This document shows, piece after piece, positions 26,735 to 34,995 of a stretch of DNA of 50,407 bases; positions within the stretch are counted from its first letter, which is position 1, and each line of letters opens with the position of its first letter. This DNA is from Actinomycetota bacterium (GTDB taxonomy: Bacteria; Actinomycetota; Aquicultoria; Subteraquimicrobiales; UBA9087), in NCBI GenBank assembly GCA_030019215.1, contig JASEEZ010000015.1:1-50407 (forward strand), read 5' to 3'. Below the pieces are notes generated by a model that worked only from the letters and a program-made list of their open reading frames with translations, was not told the DNA's origin and made no database searches. Made by a program: the position numbers and the translations under genes.

Positions 26735-26955
26735 CCTCTAAAACCAAAATCCTAATCTCTAAATCCCAATTATAAAATTAGTTGACAGTTGACAGTTCAC
26801 CGTTGACAGATTCCGCCAGCTTAGAGCGTAGAGCTCGGAGCTTAGAGAAAATTCTTCGTTCCTCGTCCTTCGCCTCTGGTCTCTGGCCTCTGGTTCCTGG
26901 TTCCTCGTCCTTCGTCCTTCGTCCCTTGACTCTTGACTCCTGACTGTTTTTCATC
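26735..26955. repeat. 7-bp periodic degenerate tandem repeat
   Basis: The gap between rsmD and recG is made of short degenerate tandem runs that all keep one 7-base phase: AATCCTA/ATCTCTA-type units, then GTTGACA units, then GCTTAGA/GCGTAGA/GCTCGGA, then TCCTCGT/CCTTCGT/TCTGGCC units and finally ACTCTTG/ACTCCTG. The phase is unbroken for about 220 bases although the unit changes. There is no coding capacity. It resembles the heptanucleotide repeats described in some cyanobacteria, although the sequences differ. Confidence 0.75.
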
Positions 26956-26983
26956 CCTGGCCCTGGCAGCTAGTAGCTGATCA

Positions 26984-29242
26984 TTAGCTATGAAAGAGCC
27001 AATCAAGATTGGCTGCGAACTTTCTTTGTACTTCCATTAGAAGTAGTCGGTGCTCAGGAAAGTTTAGACTGGGATCACGCTCCACGATATCGAAAGCCTC
27101 TTTCCTAGCTTCTAAAAGAACATCCACGTCCCGCACGACTTTAGCCAGCTTTAAATCGGGTAAGCCCGATTGACGCATCCCAAAGACCTGGCCCTCTCCT
27201 CGAATCTCCAAGTCAGCCTCGGCTAGTTGAAAGCCATCCTTGATCCTCCTTATGGCCTCCATGCGCGCTCTCCCTTCCTCAGTAGCGGGATCGGCGAAAA
27301 GAATGCAGTAAGATTTGTGCTGCCCCCTGCCAATTCTTCCCCTTAGTTGGTGAAGCTGGGCCAGACCAAATCTCTCAGCATCTTCCACCAGCATAACCGA
27401 GGCATTGGGCACATCTATACCCACCTCAACGACGGTGGTGGAGATCAAAATATCCAGAGAGCCCTTGCGGAAGCGCTGCATGACCTCCTCTTTTTCGGCC
27501 GGCCTGAGTTTGCCATGGATGAAACCTACTCTGAGATCGGGAAAAATCTCATTTTGAAGGCGCGCCGCCTCCTCCATAACCGCCCTAGTCTGAATCTTGT
27601 CAGACTCCTCTATGAGAGGACAGACGATGTAAGCCTGCCTGCCCTGTTCGATCTCGCTCCTTATCTTTTCATAGGCCCACCGGCGGTGATCCTTGTCGCA
27701 GACGAAGGTCTTGACGTGCTCCGTCAAACTTCTCCCGCCGGGTAACTCCCGAATAATGGAGACATCCAAATCACCATAAAGGGTCAAAGAGAGGGTCCTG
27801 GGAATAGGAGTGGCGGTCATGACGAGGACATCCGGTTGCTGTCCCGATGTCCATCGGGATGATATCGGGGAGTACCCCTTTTCCTTGAGATTCACCCTCT
27901 GTCTAACACCAAATCTGTGCTGTTCATCGATCACGACCACACCGAGCTTTTTGAACCCGACCTCATCTTGTATCAAGGCATGCGTTCCCACGATGATATC
28001 CACATTACCATCCTTGATATCCCTCTGAATCTCCCCTTTTTCGCTAGCCGTCAGACCACCGGTGAGCAGAGCGAAATTTACATCCAGACCCTGCAAGAAA
28101 GTTTCCATCTTCAAAAAGTGTTGCTCGGCTAAAATCTCGGTGGGAGCCATAACTGCCCCTTGATATCCACCTTGGACGCCGATGAGTAGAGCAACTAATG
28201 CAACGACTGTTTTCCCCGACCCCACCTCGCCCTGCAACAAGCGATTCATGGGGTGAGGAGCCTCCATGTCCCTCCGTATCTCAGCAATCACCCTCCTTTG
28301 GTCGGAGGTCAGCTCGAAGGGTAATAAACAGCAGAAGCGCTCCATGAGATCCCCCGACCCCCGATGTCTGATACCGCGTGTATCCAGCCCCAAGCGCCTC
28401 TTACGAATTGCCAGCCCCAGTTGCATCAAGAACAGCTCCTCGAAAAGAAATCTCTTCCTGGCCCTTTTACATGACACCTCGCTACTAGGGAAGTGAATCT
28501 CCCTAAAAGAAAGAGCGCGGGGGGGGAAATCACGCTTGGTCCTCAGATGAGCAGGTAGAGGATCGGGTAAATCGGCGCAAGAATCCACCAAATCCTTGAT
28601 GATCCTTCTCAGCCTAGCCGAAGAGAGCTTCTGGGTGGCCGGATGGAGGGGAACAATGCGGCTGGTATGAACGGTATCCCTTCCCAGATCCGTCTTCTCA
28701 TCTATCACTTCAAAGAGAGGATTCTCCATCTGGAGTCTGCTATATCGAAAAAAAACTTTCCCGCTGAAAGCAGCGGTTGTCCCCTCCCCAAGCCTGTCGG
28801 CGATGAAATCTTGATTGAACCAAACCCCGTAAAGGTAGCCCGTCCCGTCATAGATCCCGATATTCAATACGCGGATGCCCTTGCGACTTCTAAACCTTTT
28901 GATCTGCCGGACCACCCCCACCACCGTGACCTCTTCTCCCTCTCGAAGCTGGGAAATCTTTCTTATCCTCCCCAGATCTAGGTAGCGGTGGGGGAAATGG
29001 TAGAGCAAATCCTCAACTGTCTCTATGTCCAAGCGCTTAAGATGCCTGGCCGTGGTGGAACCAACATGCTTGAGGGATTGAACTGGGGAGTCCAAGAAAG
29101 ACTGACAATCCGCCCGCCCGCGCTTCGGGAAATTAACTCTACCTCCTGCTAGGGAGGAATAATTCAAAGGGCTAAAATCACCTGGTCGCCCGAAGAGTCC
29201 GTCCTTCCGCGAGCCACATCTGCTGGTGGACATGAACGTCAC
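26984..29242 (-). CDS. recG: ATP-dependent DNA helicase RecG
   Basis: RecG remodels stalled replication forks and Holliday junctions. The 752-residue protein has a non-conserved N-terminus of about 50 residues, then the wedge/OB domain (SLKHVGSTTARHLKRL, YHFPHRYLDL, GEEVTVVGVV), the helicase core with Walker A LLQGEVGSGKTVVALVALL, the DEQH box VVIDEQHRFGVRQR, MTATPIPRTLSLTLYGDLD, STTVVEVGIDVPNASVMLVE and HQLRGRIGRGQHKSYC. The GTG start has GAGGAA upstream; an ATG three codons later is possible. Between FGVRQRVNLKEKG and PDVLVMTATP there is an insert of about 13 residues (YSPISSRWTSGQQ) encoded by a palindromic DNA element that also occurs in the TPP riboswitch. Confidence 0.96.
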   Translation of the reverse strand: MTFMSTSRCGSRKDGLFGRPGDFSPLNYSSLAGGRVNFPKRGRADCQSFLDSPVQSLKHVGSTTARHLKRLDIETVEDLLYHFPHRYLDLGRIRKISQLREGEEVTVVGVVRQIKRFRSRKGIRVLNIGIYDGTGYLYGVWFNQDFIADRLGEGTTAAFSGKVFFRYSRLQMENPLFEVIDEKTDLGRDTVHTSRIVPLHPATQKLSSARLRRIIKDLVDSCADLPDPLPAHLRTKRDFPPRALSFREIHFPSSEVSCKRARKRFLFEELFLMQLGLAIRKRRLGLDTRGIRHRGSGDLMERFCCLLPFELTSDQRRVIAEIRRDMEAPHPMNRLLQGEVGSGKTVVALVALLIGVQGGYQGAVMAPTEILAEQHFLKMETFLQGLDVNFALLTGGLTASEKGEIQRDIKDGNVDIIVGTHALIQDEVGFKKLGVVVIDEQHRFGVRQRVNLKEKGYSPISSRWTSGQQPDVLVMTATPIPRTLSLTLYGDLDVSIIRELPGGRSLTEHVKTFVCDKDHRRWAYEKIRSEIEQGRQAYIVCPLIEESDKIQTRAVMEEAARLQNEIFPDLRVGFIHGKLRPAEKEEVMQRFRKGSLDILISTTVVEVGIDVPNASVMLVEDAERFGLAQLHQLRGRIGRGQHKSYCILFADPATEEGRARMEAIRRIKDGFQLAEADLEIRGEGQVFGMRQSGLPDLKLAKVVRDVDVLLEARKEAFDIVERDPSLNFPEHRLLLMEVQRKFAANLDWLFHS
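27840..27872. repeat. Palindromic element inside recG
   Basis: CCCGATGTCCATCGGG at 27843-27858 is a near-perfect palindrome (seven-base arms around TC), followed by a further GATATCGGGG. It lies in frame in recG and encodes the ISSRWTS insert. The identical 16 bases, in the same orientation, are at 38950-38965. Confidence 0.7.
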
Positions 29243-29245
29243 CCG

Positions 29246-30091
29246 CTATTCCTCATAGAACATCATGGCAAAGGAGTCAGGGCCAGTATAGGTTCCGATG
29301 ACCGCTCCGACCTCCGACTCAATGAGGACACCGGGCTTGACACCGGCTTCTTCAACCATTTCCTTCAAGCGAACGATCGCAGCCGGACAGTCCGCGTGAG
29401 CCAATCCCAAATGCAGAAACCCACCACTGCCGATATTTTGCTTTAAGAAGGCCACCATCTCCTCGTAGACTCTCTTGGTGCCCTTAATTTTCTTATACGG
29501 GATAACGATCCCATCCTGCAGTGTTAAGAGCGGCTTAATATTCAATAACGAACCCACCAGGGCCTGAGCCTTGCCGATCCTTCCCCCCATCTCCAGATAC
29601 TTGAGGGTGCCCACAGTGAACAGTATCTTGATCCTCCCCGAGATATCCCAAGCTAGATCGGCAATCTCCTTTCCATCAGCCCCTGCATCCCTGGCTTTAA
29701 CGAGTGTGTCCAGCACCATACCGGTTCCTAAGGAGGCCAGCTTAGTATCGACTATTGTAACGGGAACATCCACCTCTTGACTGGCTATTTCAGCTGACTG
29801 TACCGTCCCGCTCAACTTAGAGGATAAGTGAACGGAGACGATGTGCTCATACTGGGAAGCCAGTTTACGATAAATTTCAGCAAAGTCAGCCACCGATGGT
29901 TGGGAGGTCTTTGGGAGGATGGAAAAGCTCCGCAACCTTTGATAAAACCGGGAGGGAGGCATTTCAATCCAATCTTTATGGCTCTCCTCCCCGAATCTGA
30001 CCACCAGCGGAACCATAAAAACCTCGTGCTCCTCGTAGTAGGAAAGAGGCAAATCCGCCGTACTATCCGTAACTATGGCCGCCTTTTTCAC
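29246..30091 (-). CDS. DegV family protein, probable fatty acid-binding FakB
   Basis: DegV proteins bind a fatty acid and present it to the kinase FakA, which allows exogenous or recycled fatty acids to enter phospholipid synthesis. The 281 residues contain KAAIVTDSTADLPLSYY at the N-terminus, SQPSVADFAEIY, HLSSKLSGTVQSAEIAS, IVDTKLASLGTGMVLDTLV and YLEMGGRIGKAQALVGSLLN, the family's acyl-binding motifs. The start is GTG with GGGGG upstream. The immediately preceding gene is a FakA-type kinase, which strongly supports the pair. Confidence 0.93.
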   Translation of the reverse strand: MKKAAIVTDSTADLPLSYYEEHEVFMVPLVVRFGEESHKDWIEMPPSRFYQRLRSFSILPKTSQPSVADFAEIYRKLASQYEHIVSVHLSSKLSGTVQSAEIASQEVDVPVTIVDTKLASLGTGMVLDTLVKARDAGADGKEIADLAWDISGRIKILFTVGTLKYLEMGGRIGKAQALVGSLLNIKPLLTLQDGIVIPYKKIKGTKRVYEEMVAFLKQNIGSGGFLHLGLAHADCPAAIVRLKEMVEEAGVKPGVLIESEVGAVIGTYTGPDSFAMMFYEE

Positions 30092-30111
30092 AGAATCCCC
30101 CTTTCAGCTCC

Positions 30112-31710
30112 TCACTCCACCCCAACGATCAGGTGATAGAGTGGCTGTCCGCCCTCGTGTAGCTCGATCTCCATATCGTGGTGGGTCTCGGAGATAATCT
30201 CGCGCAACTCATCGGCTTCCTCTTTGGAAACATCGGATCCCACAAGAAGTGTTATGACCTCGTCGTCCTCTTCAAGCATCATGTCCACCAGCCGAGAGGT
30301 CACTTCCAAAAAGGATTCACCAAACGTCTTGAGTTCATGATCAAAAAAGCCCATAAAATTACCCTTTTTGATCCTCCCGATCTTACTCTTGGAACTCCTA
30401 ATGGCCCTGGTGATCTCCCCGGTCTTTACATTGGAAAAATTTTTCTCCATCAGCTGGGCATTCTCCTCCAGGGAGACGCTGGGATCGAAGGCTAGCAGCG
30501 CTGAGAAGGCTTCCGGAATAGATTTGGTGGGAACCACGACCAACTTCTTGTTGGTTAACTTCCCGGCCTGATGAGCAGTCAGGATAACATTCTTATTGTT
30601 GGGCAAAACCATTACCCGACTGGAGGGAAGCTCTTCGATTGCTTTGGTCAGCTCGGCTGCGCTGGGATTCATGCTTTGCCCGCCATCAACGATCTTATGC
30701 ACTCCCAGGCTGCTTAATATCTGCTTGATCCCACCCCCACTGGCCACCGCTACAAGACCGATCTCCTCCTCCTTGAGCTTAGGACGAGCGATTGTTCTCG
30801 CTCTTTCCTCGGCCTGCTCGACCATATTATTTATCTGAATCTGCGACACGGAACCGAGCTTAGTGGCCCTCTCGAGAACTTTGCCAGGATGATTGGTATG
30901 GATATGAATGCGGATTAGCTCTGGCGTGCCCACCACCATGATAGAATCACCCAGGGGATCTAATTTTTTCTCCATCCTCTTGAGATCAATGCCCTCACTC
31001 TTCAGAAGGAATTCGGTACAGTACGTGTACTCTAGAGAAACTTCCTCCTCTACAGAGAGAGGTTGCAAGTATGGGGAAATCTCTACCTCGGCAACCCTCT
31101 CCCCCCGAAGGGCCGCCAGAATTCCTTCTCCCAGAACAACCAGCCCATAACCACCAGCATCGACTACTCCAGCTTCTTTGAGAACAGGCAAAAGATCCGG
31201 CGTTCGAGCAAGGGAGCGCCGGGCCTCTTGTAAAACGAGTTCAAGCAATACATCGATCTCAGCATTCTTCTTCAAATTTCCGGCCGCCGCGGCGGCATCC
31301 TTGATGACGGTAAGCATGGTGCCCTCAACGGGTTTGCTTATCGCCCGATAAGCCACCTTGGCGCTGTTCTGCAAAGCTTCTACAATCAGGGAAGAGGAAA
31401 GCTCACCAGAGGACTCGATAACCTCGCAGAATCCTCTGAGGATTTGAGAAAGAATCACCCCCGAATTTCCTCTGGCTCCCGACAATGAACCGTAGGTCAC
31501 AGCATGAGTCAGAGCTTCCATGGTTTTAGTGGGGCACTTGGAGATCTCCTCCCAAACCATCTGCATGGTGAAGACCATATTTGTGCCGGTGTCTCCATCG
31601 GGAACGGGGAAAACATTCAACCTATCTATCTCCTCCCGATGCATCTTGAGGGCGGCTAAACTAGCTTCGGCAAGACGGGGGATGTCCTCTGCGGTAATCG
31701 TCCGGGTCAT
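30112..31710 (-). CDS. DAK1/DegV-associated kinase, FakA-like (YloV)
   Basis: FakA-like fatty acid kinase: it phosphorylates FakB-bound fatty acid to acyl-phosphate, the same intermediate that PlsX makes. The 532-residue protein has an N-terminal DhaL domain (NVFPVPDGDTGTNMVFTM with the Mg-binding Asp residues, SLSGARGNSGVILSQILRGF, TMLTVIKDAAAAAG, VDAGGYGLVVLGEGIL) and a C-terminal DegV-like half (residues about 240-530, VVASGGGIKQILSSLG, VLPNNKNVILTAHQA). GGAGGAG lies upstream of the ATG at a somewhat long distance. It follows the Asp23 gene and precedes degV and recG, an order typical of Gram-positives. Confidence 0.93.
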   Translation of the reverse strand: MTRTITAEDIPRLAEASLAALKMHREEIDRLNVFPVPDGDTGTNMVFTMQMVWEEISKCPTKTMEALTHAVTYGSLSGARGNSGVILSQILRGFCEVIESSGELSSSLIVEALQNSAKVAYRAISKPVEGTMLTVIKDAAAAAGNLKKNAEIDVLLELVLQEARRSLARTPDLLPVLKEAGVVDAGGYGLVVLGEGILAALRGERVAEVEISPYLQPLSVEEEVSLEYTYCTEFLLKSEGIDLKRMEKKLDPLGDSIMVVGTPELIRIHIHTNHPGKVLERATKLGSVSQIQINNMVEQAEERARTIARPKLKEEEIGLVAVASGGGIKQILSSLGVHKIVDGGQSMNPSAAELTKAIEELPSSRVMVLPNNKNVILTAHQAGKLTNKKLVVVPTKSIPEAFSALLAFDPSVSLEENAQLMEKNFSNVKTGEITRAIRSSKSKIGRIKKGNFMGFFDHELKTFGESFLEVTSRLVDMMLEEDDEVITLLVGSDVSKEEADELREIISETHHDMEIELHEGGQPLYHLIVGVE

Positions 31711-31734
31711 CAGCGAAATTTTTCTCCTCCGGTT

Positions 31735-32100
31735 TTACTTCCCCTTCTCCCTCTTATCCCTAACTCCCTGGACATGAACTTCAACATTTGCAACCTTTAC
31801 CCCGGCGAACTTTTCCAGAGTATATTTAACCTGATTCACCAGGTTGTGGGCCACCTCGGAGAGATTAACGCCGTACTCGATTATCACATAATGATCTACC
31901 TTTATCTCACCATTAGTCGGTGTAATCCTAATGCCCCTCTTCAACCTATCCCGGGTGAGCAGTTGCGCAACACCGGCTTTAAGGCCCGGACTGGCCATTC
32001 CGACCACCCCATAACACTCAAGGGTGGCAAAACCCGCCATATCGGCCAGTACATCGTTGGAGATGTGAATTTGACCCAGACTCAGTTTCTCTTTACTCAT
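31735..32100 (-). CDS. Asp23/Gls24 family envelope-associated protein
   Basis: Asp23/Gls24 proteins associate with the cell envelope and respond to alkaline stress in Gram-positives; the short YloU-type members sit before fakA. The 121-residue product has the core ISNDVLADMAGFATLECYGV, VGMASPG and DHYVIIEYGVNLSEVAHNLV followed by VEVHVQGVR. I use the ATG at 32100. It overlaps the end of the DUF1858 gene by eight bases. Confidence 0.92.
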   Translation of the reverse strand: MSKEKLSLGQIHISNDVLADMAGFATLECYGVVGMASPGLKAGVAQLLTRDRLKRGIRITPTNGEIKVDHYVIIEYGVNLSEVAHNLVNQVKYTLEKFAGVKVANVEVHVQGVRDKREKGK

Positions 32101-32296
32101 CAATGGATTCCAGCTCGTTCAAATCTTTAACAATCTCATCCGGATCAATCCCATGCGCCTTGGCACCCATCTCAATGCTTTCCGCAGTGGCCGCGAAACA
32201 GGCGATGCAACCCATGCCATGTTTGATGAAGATATCTCTCGCCTTCGGATGCTTTTGCAAGGCTTCCAATATGCCCATTTCCTTGGTAAACCGCAT
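32093..32296 (-). CDS. DUF1858 domain protein
   Basis: Small DUF1858 protein. I chose the ATG at 32296 (MRFTKEMGILEALQKHPKAR), with AAAGGGG before it; the upstream open frame crosses the promoter. The 67 residues hold the family's two-cysteine motif in HGMGCIACFAATAESIEMGA (CxxC), which is often annotated as a hybrid-cluster-associated redox disulfide domain. It is the first gene of the Asp23-fakA-degV-recG operon. Its substrate or partner is unknown. Confidence 0.88.
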   Translation of the reverse strand: MRFTKEMGILEALQKHPKARDIFIKHGMGCIACFAATAESIEMGAKAHGIDPDEIVKDLNELESIDE

Positions 32297-32333
32297 TTCA
32301 CCTACCCCTTTCAGATATCCAAATGATTGGTTA

Positions 32334-32339
32334 ATTATA
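32334..32339 (-). promoter_or_regulatory. Extended -10 promoter before DUF1858
   Basis: Minus-strand ATGCTATAAT, an extended -10, about 38 bases before the DUF1858 ATG. No convincing -35 is visible. It would drive the DUF1858-to-coaD operon. Confidence 0.5.
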
Positions 32340-32446
32340 GCATATACCAGAGGAGGTAAAATCAAAATACCCATCCTTGTCAAAACAACCGGCGGGTGCT
32401 AGAATTACTTTTCGTTGCCAGACGTAATCTTGAGGAGAGTGTGCAG

Positions 32447-32638
32447 GTGGCCAAGAGGTGTGAGATTTGCGGGAAGAGTCCCTCCTACGGAAAAAATGTG
32501 AGCCATTCACACAGGAAGACCCCCCGCCGATGGAACGTGAACATACAAAAAGTGCAAGTGATCATCAATGGCTCGCCAAAGAACATCAATGTCTGCACAA
32601 GGTGTCTCAAGTCAAACAAGATAACCCGAGCTCTCTAG
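32447..32638 (+). CDS. rpmB: 50S ribosomal protein L28
   Basis: A 63-residue L28 on the plus strand, divergent from the DUF1858 operon. I chose the GTG at 32447, with GAGGAG nine bases upstream, giving MAKRCEICGKSPSYGKNVSH; the longer frame would add a non-conserved leader. Four cysteines (CEIC and CTRC) form the zinc-binding type. The motif SHSHRKTPRRWNVNIQKV is typical. Its last 27 bases overlap the 3' end of the HD-GYP gene on the other strand. Confidence 0.95.
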   Translation: MAKRCEICGKSPSYGKNVSHSHRKTPRRWNVNIQKVQVIINGSPKNINVCTRCLKSNKITRAL

Positions 32639-34012
32639 GGAGATCTCGCTCAGAAAATACGGGTCGGGGGCGAAACCGCAACCAAAAGAGGTCGGCTTAC
32701 TCCCCTCCCCACCGTTAAACCCCCTCTCGACGATCTTGCAAAAAACATCCACAATTTGTGGGTCGAACTGCGTTCCCGAACTCCTCCTCGACTCCGCCAG
32801 TGCCTCATCGGGTGTCAAGGCTTTTCTATACGGGCGTTCCGAGGTCATTGCCTCAAAAGCGTCGGCGACCGCCAGTATTCGAGCCCCCAAAGGTATTCTC
32901 TCCCCCTCTAAACCGTCCAGGTAGCCATCTCCATCATAGCGCTCATGGTGGTGAAGGATGGAGGGCAGAATATCTTTAAATAGGGGGACATGCTTGACTA
33001 TCTGGGTAGCCACCAGGGGATGGGTCTTGACCAACTCATACTCCTCTCTGGTCAACCGCGTGACCTTATTGAGGATGCCCTCTCCTACCCCTATTTTCCC
33101 AATGTCGTGAAGAAGAGCGGCGGCCTGGACATTCTGTACTTCTTCCTCCCCCAGTCTCATGGCCTCGGCTATGGCCACTGCATATGTAGCCACCCGTTCT
33201 GAGTGACCATGCGTATAAGGATCCTTGGCCTCAATGGCCGCCGCAAAAGCCCTAATGGTGTCAAAGTAAAGCCGTTCCATCTCGCCAAATAGGCGAGCAT
33301 TCTCAATGACAATGGCGGCCTGACTCGCTAGAGTGCCAAGAAGTTGTAGATCCTCTGGGGTAAACTCACCCGGGCAAGTGGTCCCCATATTTAAGACGCC
33401 GATCACTTTCCCTTTGATCTTCAAAGGAACACACAGGGCCGAACAAAGCCCCTCCCTCTTTACCGTAGCCTTGAATCGTTTGTCCTCGGAAACATCATTT
33501 ATGAGCAGGGGCTCTTCTTCCTTCGCCACCCATCCGGCAATCCCCTCACCCAGCTTCAGGCACGTTTCCCTGATAATTTTTTCGTCCAGACCCTGGGCGA
33601 CTTTTATGGTCAGCTCCCCCGATTCCTCATCAAGGAGCATCACCGAACCCATATCGGCTCCCAGTGTTTTAAGTACGCTGGTTAAGAGCAATTCGAGGCA
33701 GGACCGAAGATCCAACTTCGAACTCAAGAGCTTGCCCATCTCAAAAAGCAGACTGCTCTCCGTAACCGCTTTCCCCGTCTCTTCGCGCAGCTTAACGAGC
33801 TCTCTCTTTCGCCGCTTCTCCGCCGAGACCAGGCCACTAAAAGAAAGTGCAATCAAAAAAGCAAGGAAAAAGGAAAGGAGAACAAGATGGGTGCCGCTCC
33901 CACGAAGAATGGTGGTAAAGCAGAGGACGATCGCAAAAATCATTGAAGCAAAGACCATCACCAGAACGCGATTGCCCCTTATGTTCCTCACGAAGTCTCT
34001 TAGGATTTCCAT
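32612..34012 (-). CDS. Membrane-bound GAF/HD-GYP domain regulator
   Basis: Probable cyclic-di-GMP phosphodiesterase or related signalling protein. I favour the ATG at 34012 (MEILRDFVRN) with GAGGGG just upstream; a GTG at 34072 is the longer option. Two membrane helices (about residues 15-34 and 42-62) are followed by a GAF domain (about 95-245) and an HD-GYP domain with HDIGKIGVGEGILNK (about 302) and HHHERYDGDGYLDGLEGERI (about 354). The usual GYP is GYL here. The SGTQFDPQIV motif is conserved. The input ligand of the GAF domain is unknown. The gene stands alone between rpmB (converging, overlapping 27 bases) and thiD, with its own AT-rich promoter region. Confidence 0.9.
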   Translation of the reverse strand: MEILRDFVRNIRGNRVLVMVFASMIFAIVLCFTTILRGSGTHLVLLSFFLAFLIALSFSGLVSAEKRRKRELVKLREETGKAVTESSLLFEMGKLLSSKLDLRSCLELLLTSVLKTLGADMGSVMLLDEESGELTIKVAQGLDEKIIRETCLKLGEGIAGWVAKEEEPLLINDVSEDKRFKATVKREGLCSALCVPLKIKGKVIGVLNMGTTCPGEFTPEDLQLLGTLASQAAIVIENARLFGEMERLYFDTIRAFAAAIEAKDPYTHGHSERVATYAVAIAEAMRLGEEEVQNVQAAALLHDIGKIGVGEGILNKVTRLTREEYELVKTHPLVATQIVKHVPLFKDILPSILHHHERYDGDGYLDGLEGERIPLGARILAVADAFEAMTSERPYRKALTPDEALAESRRSSGTQFDPQIVDVFCKIVERGFNGGEGSKPTSFGCGFAPDPYFLSEISLESSGYLV

Positions 34013-34093
34013 TCGCCCCTCTAAATCGTAAAAATCTCTCCCTCTACGTTTATCGGCAAAACTCGACACCACTTTAGAGTTATTATCAAATTT

Positions 34094-34121
34094 GTTATAA
34101 ATTATTTTATCAACTTTGTAA
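34094..34121 (-). promoter_or_regulatory. Possible promoter before the HD-GYP gene
   Basis: In a very AT-rich gap the minus strand reads TTACAA, 16 bases, TATAAC. The gap between thiD and this gene is only about 125 bases and also holds two short inverted repeats just after thiD (GTGACA/TGTCAC and ACTGAG/CTCAGT). Confidence 0.4.
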
Positions 34122-34197
34122 TTTTAGCTTTTATATGCTCTATGCCGGCCAATAAGGAGGGAAAACTGAGGGGAAAACGCTCAGTGACAGGGTAATG

Positions 34198-34995
34198 TCA
34201 CTCGTAGGGATCAACAGAAGAGGGGATGGTTTGCGATCTTCCTCCACCCAAAGGGTAGGCCCGCTCGATCTTTTCAACCACATATTTCCTGGCAAGCTCA
34301 ACGGCTTTACAAATGCTCTTTCCATGTGCCAGATGAGCTGCTATCGCTGAGGAAAGAAGGCAGCCTGTCCCACGAACATTTCCACTCAATTTGTTGATAG
34401 AAAACTCAAAGAAAGACTCGCCATCAAAAAAGACATCGATACACTTATCGCCCCCAAGGTGTCCCCCTTTCACCAGGACATTCTGAGGACCAAGCGCTTT
34501 AATCCCCTTCGCTGCCCGCTTCATATCGGCGACGCCACCGATAGAAAATCCAGCTAACGCCGAGGCCTCCAAGATATTCGGAGTAACGACGGTCGCCAGG
34601 GGAAGGAGCAAGTTCTTAAAGACAGGAATAGCTGATGTTTCCAGCAGCGGAATTCCATCTGTGGATTCAAAAACGGGATCGACCACCACATTTGAGGATC
34701 CCGTTTCTCCTAAAAGCTCAGCGACGACCGCAACATTTTCCCGCGCTCCCAGCATACCAACCTTCACCGCATCAACTTCACAATCGGCAAAAACAGCCTT
34801 CATTTGCTCTTTAACCACCTTGGAGGGGACTGGCTGAACGATTCTCACGCCCAAGCTATTCTGAGCGGTAACCGCGGTGACCACGGTAAAAGGGAAAGTA
34901 CTCAGCTCAACAAGGGTAAAGATATCGACTTGGAGACCAGCCCCGGAACTGCTATCCGAGCCGGCTATCGCCATTACTTTCCTTATTCCCTTCAT
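34198..34995 (-). CDS. thiD: Hydroxymethylpyrimidine/phosphomethylpyrimidine kinase ThiD
   Basis: ThiD phosphorylates HMP twice to HMP-PP. The 265-residue ribokinase-fold protein has VMAIAGSDSSSGAGLQVDIF, VTAVTAQNSLGV, VVDPVFESTDG, TPNILEASALAG, VLVKGGHLGGD and the C-terminal anion hole in NVRGTGCLLSSAIAAHLAHG. It is the last gene of the thiamine operon; its ATG overlaps the thiL stop by four bases. Confidence 0.95.
   Translation of the reverse strand: MKGIRKVMAIAGSDSSSGAGLQVDIFTLVELSTFPFTVVTAVTAQNSLGVRIVQPVPSKVVKEQMKAVFADCEVDAVKVGMLGARENVAVVAELLGETGSSNVVVDPVFESTDGIPLLETSAIPVFKNLLLPLATVVTPNILEASALAGFSIGGVADMKRAAKGIKALGPQNVLVKGGHLGGDKCIDVFFDGESFFEFSINKLSGNVRGTGCLLSSAIAAHLAHGKSICKAVELARKYVVEKIERAYPLGGGRSQTIPSSVDPYE

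Noticed and set aside
26240-26755. 171-codon plus-strand frame opposite rsmD
   Set aside because: Opposite a conserved gene and runs into the 7-bp repeat; not a real gene.
26735-26955. CRISPR array
   Set aside because: The units are 7 bases and degenerate, with no repeat/spacer pattern.
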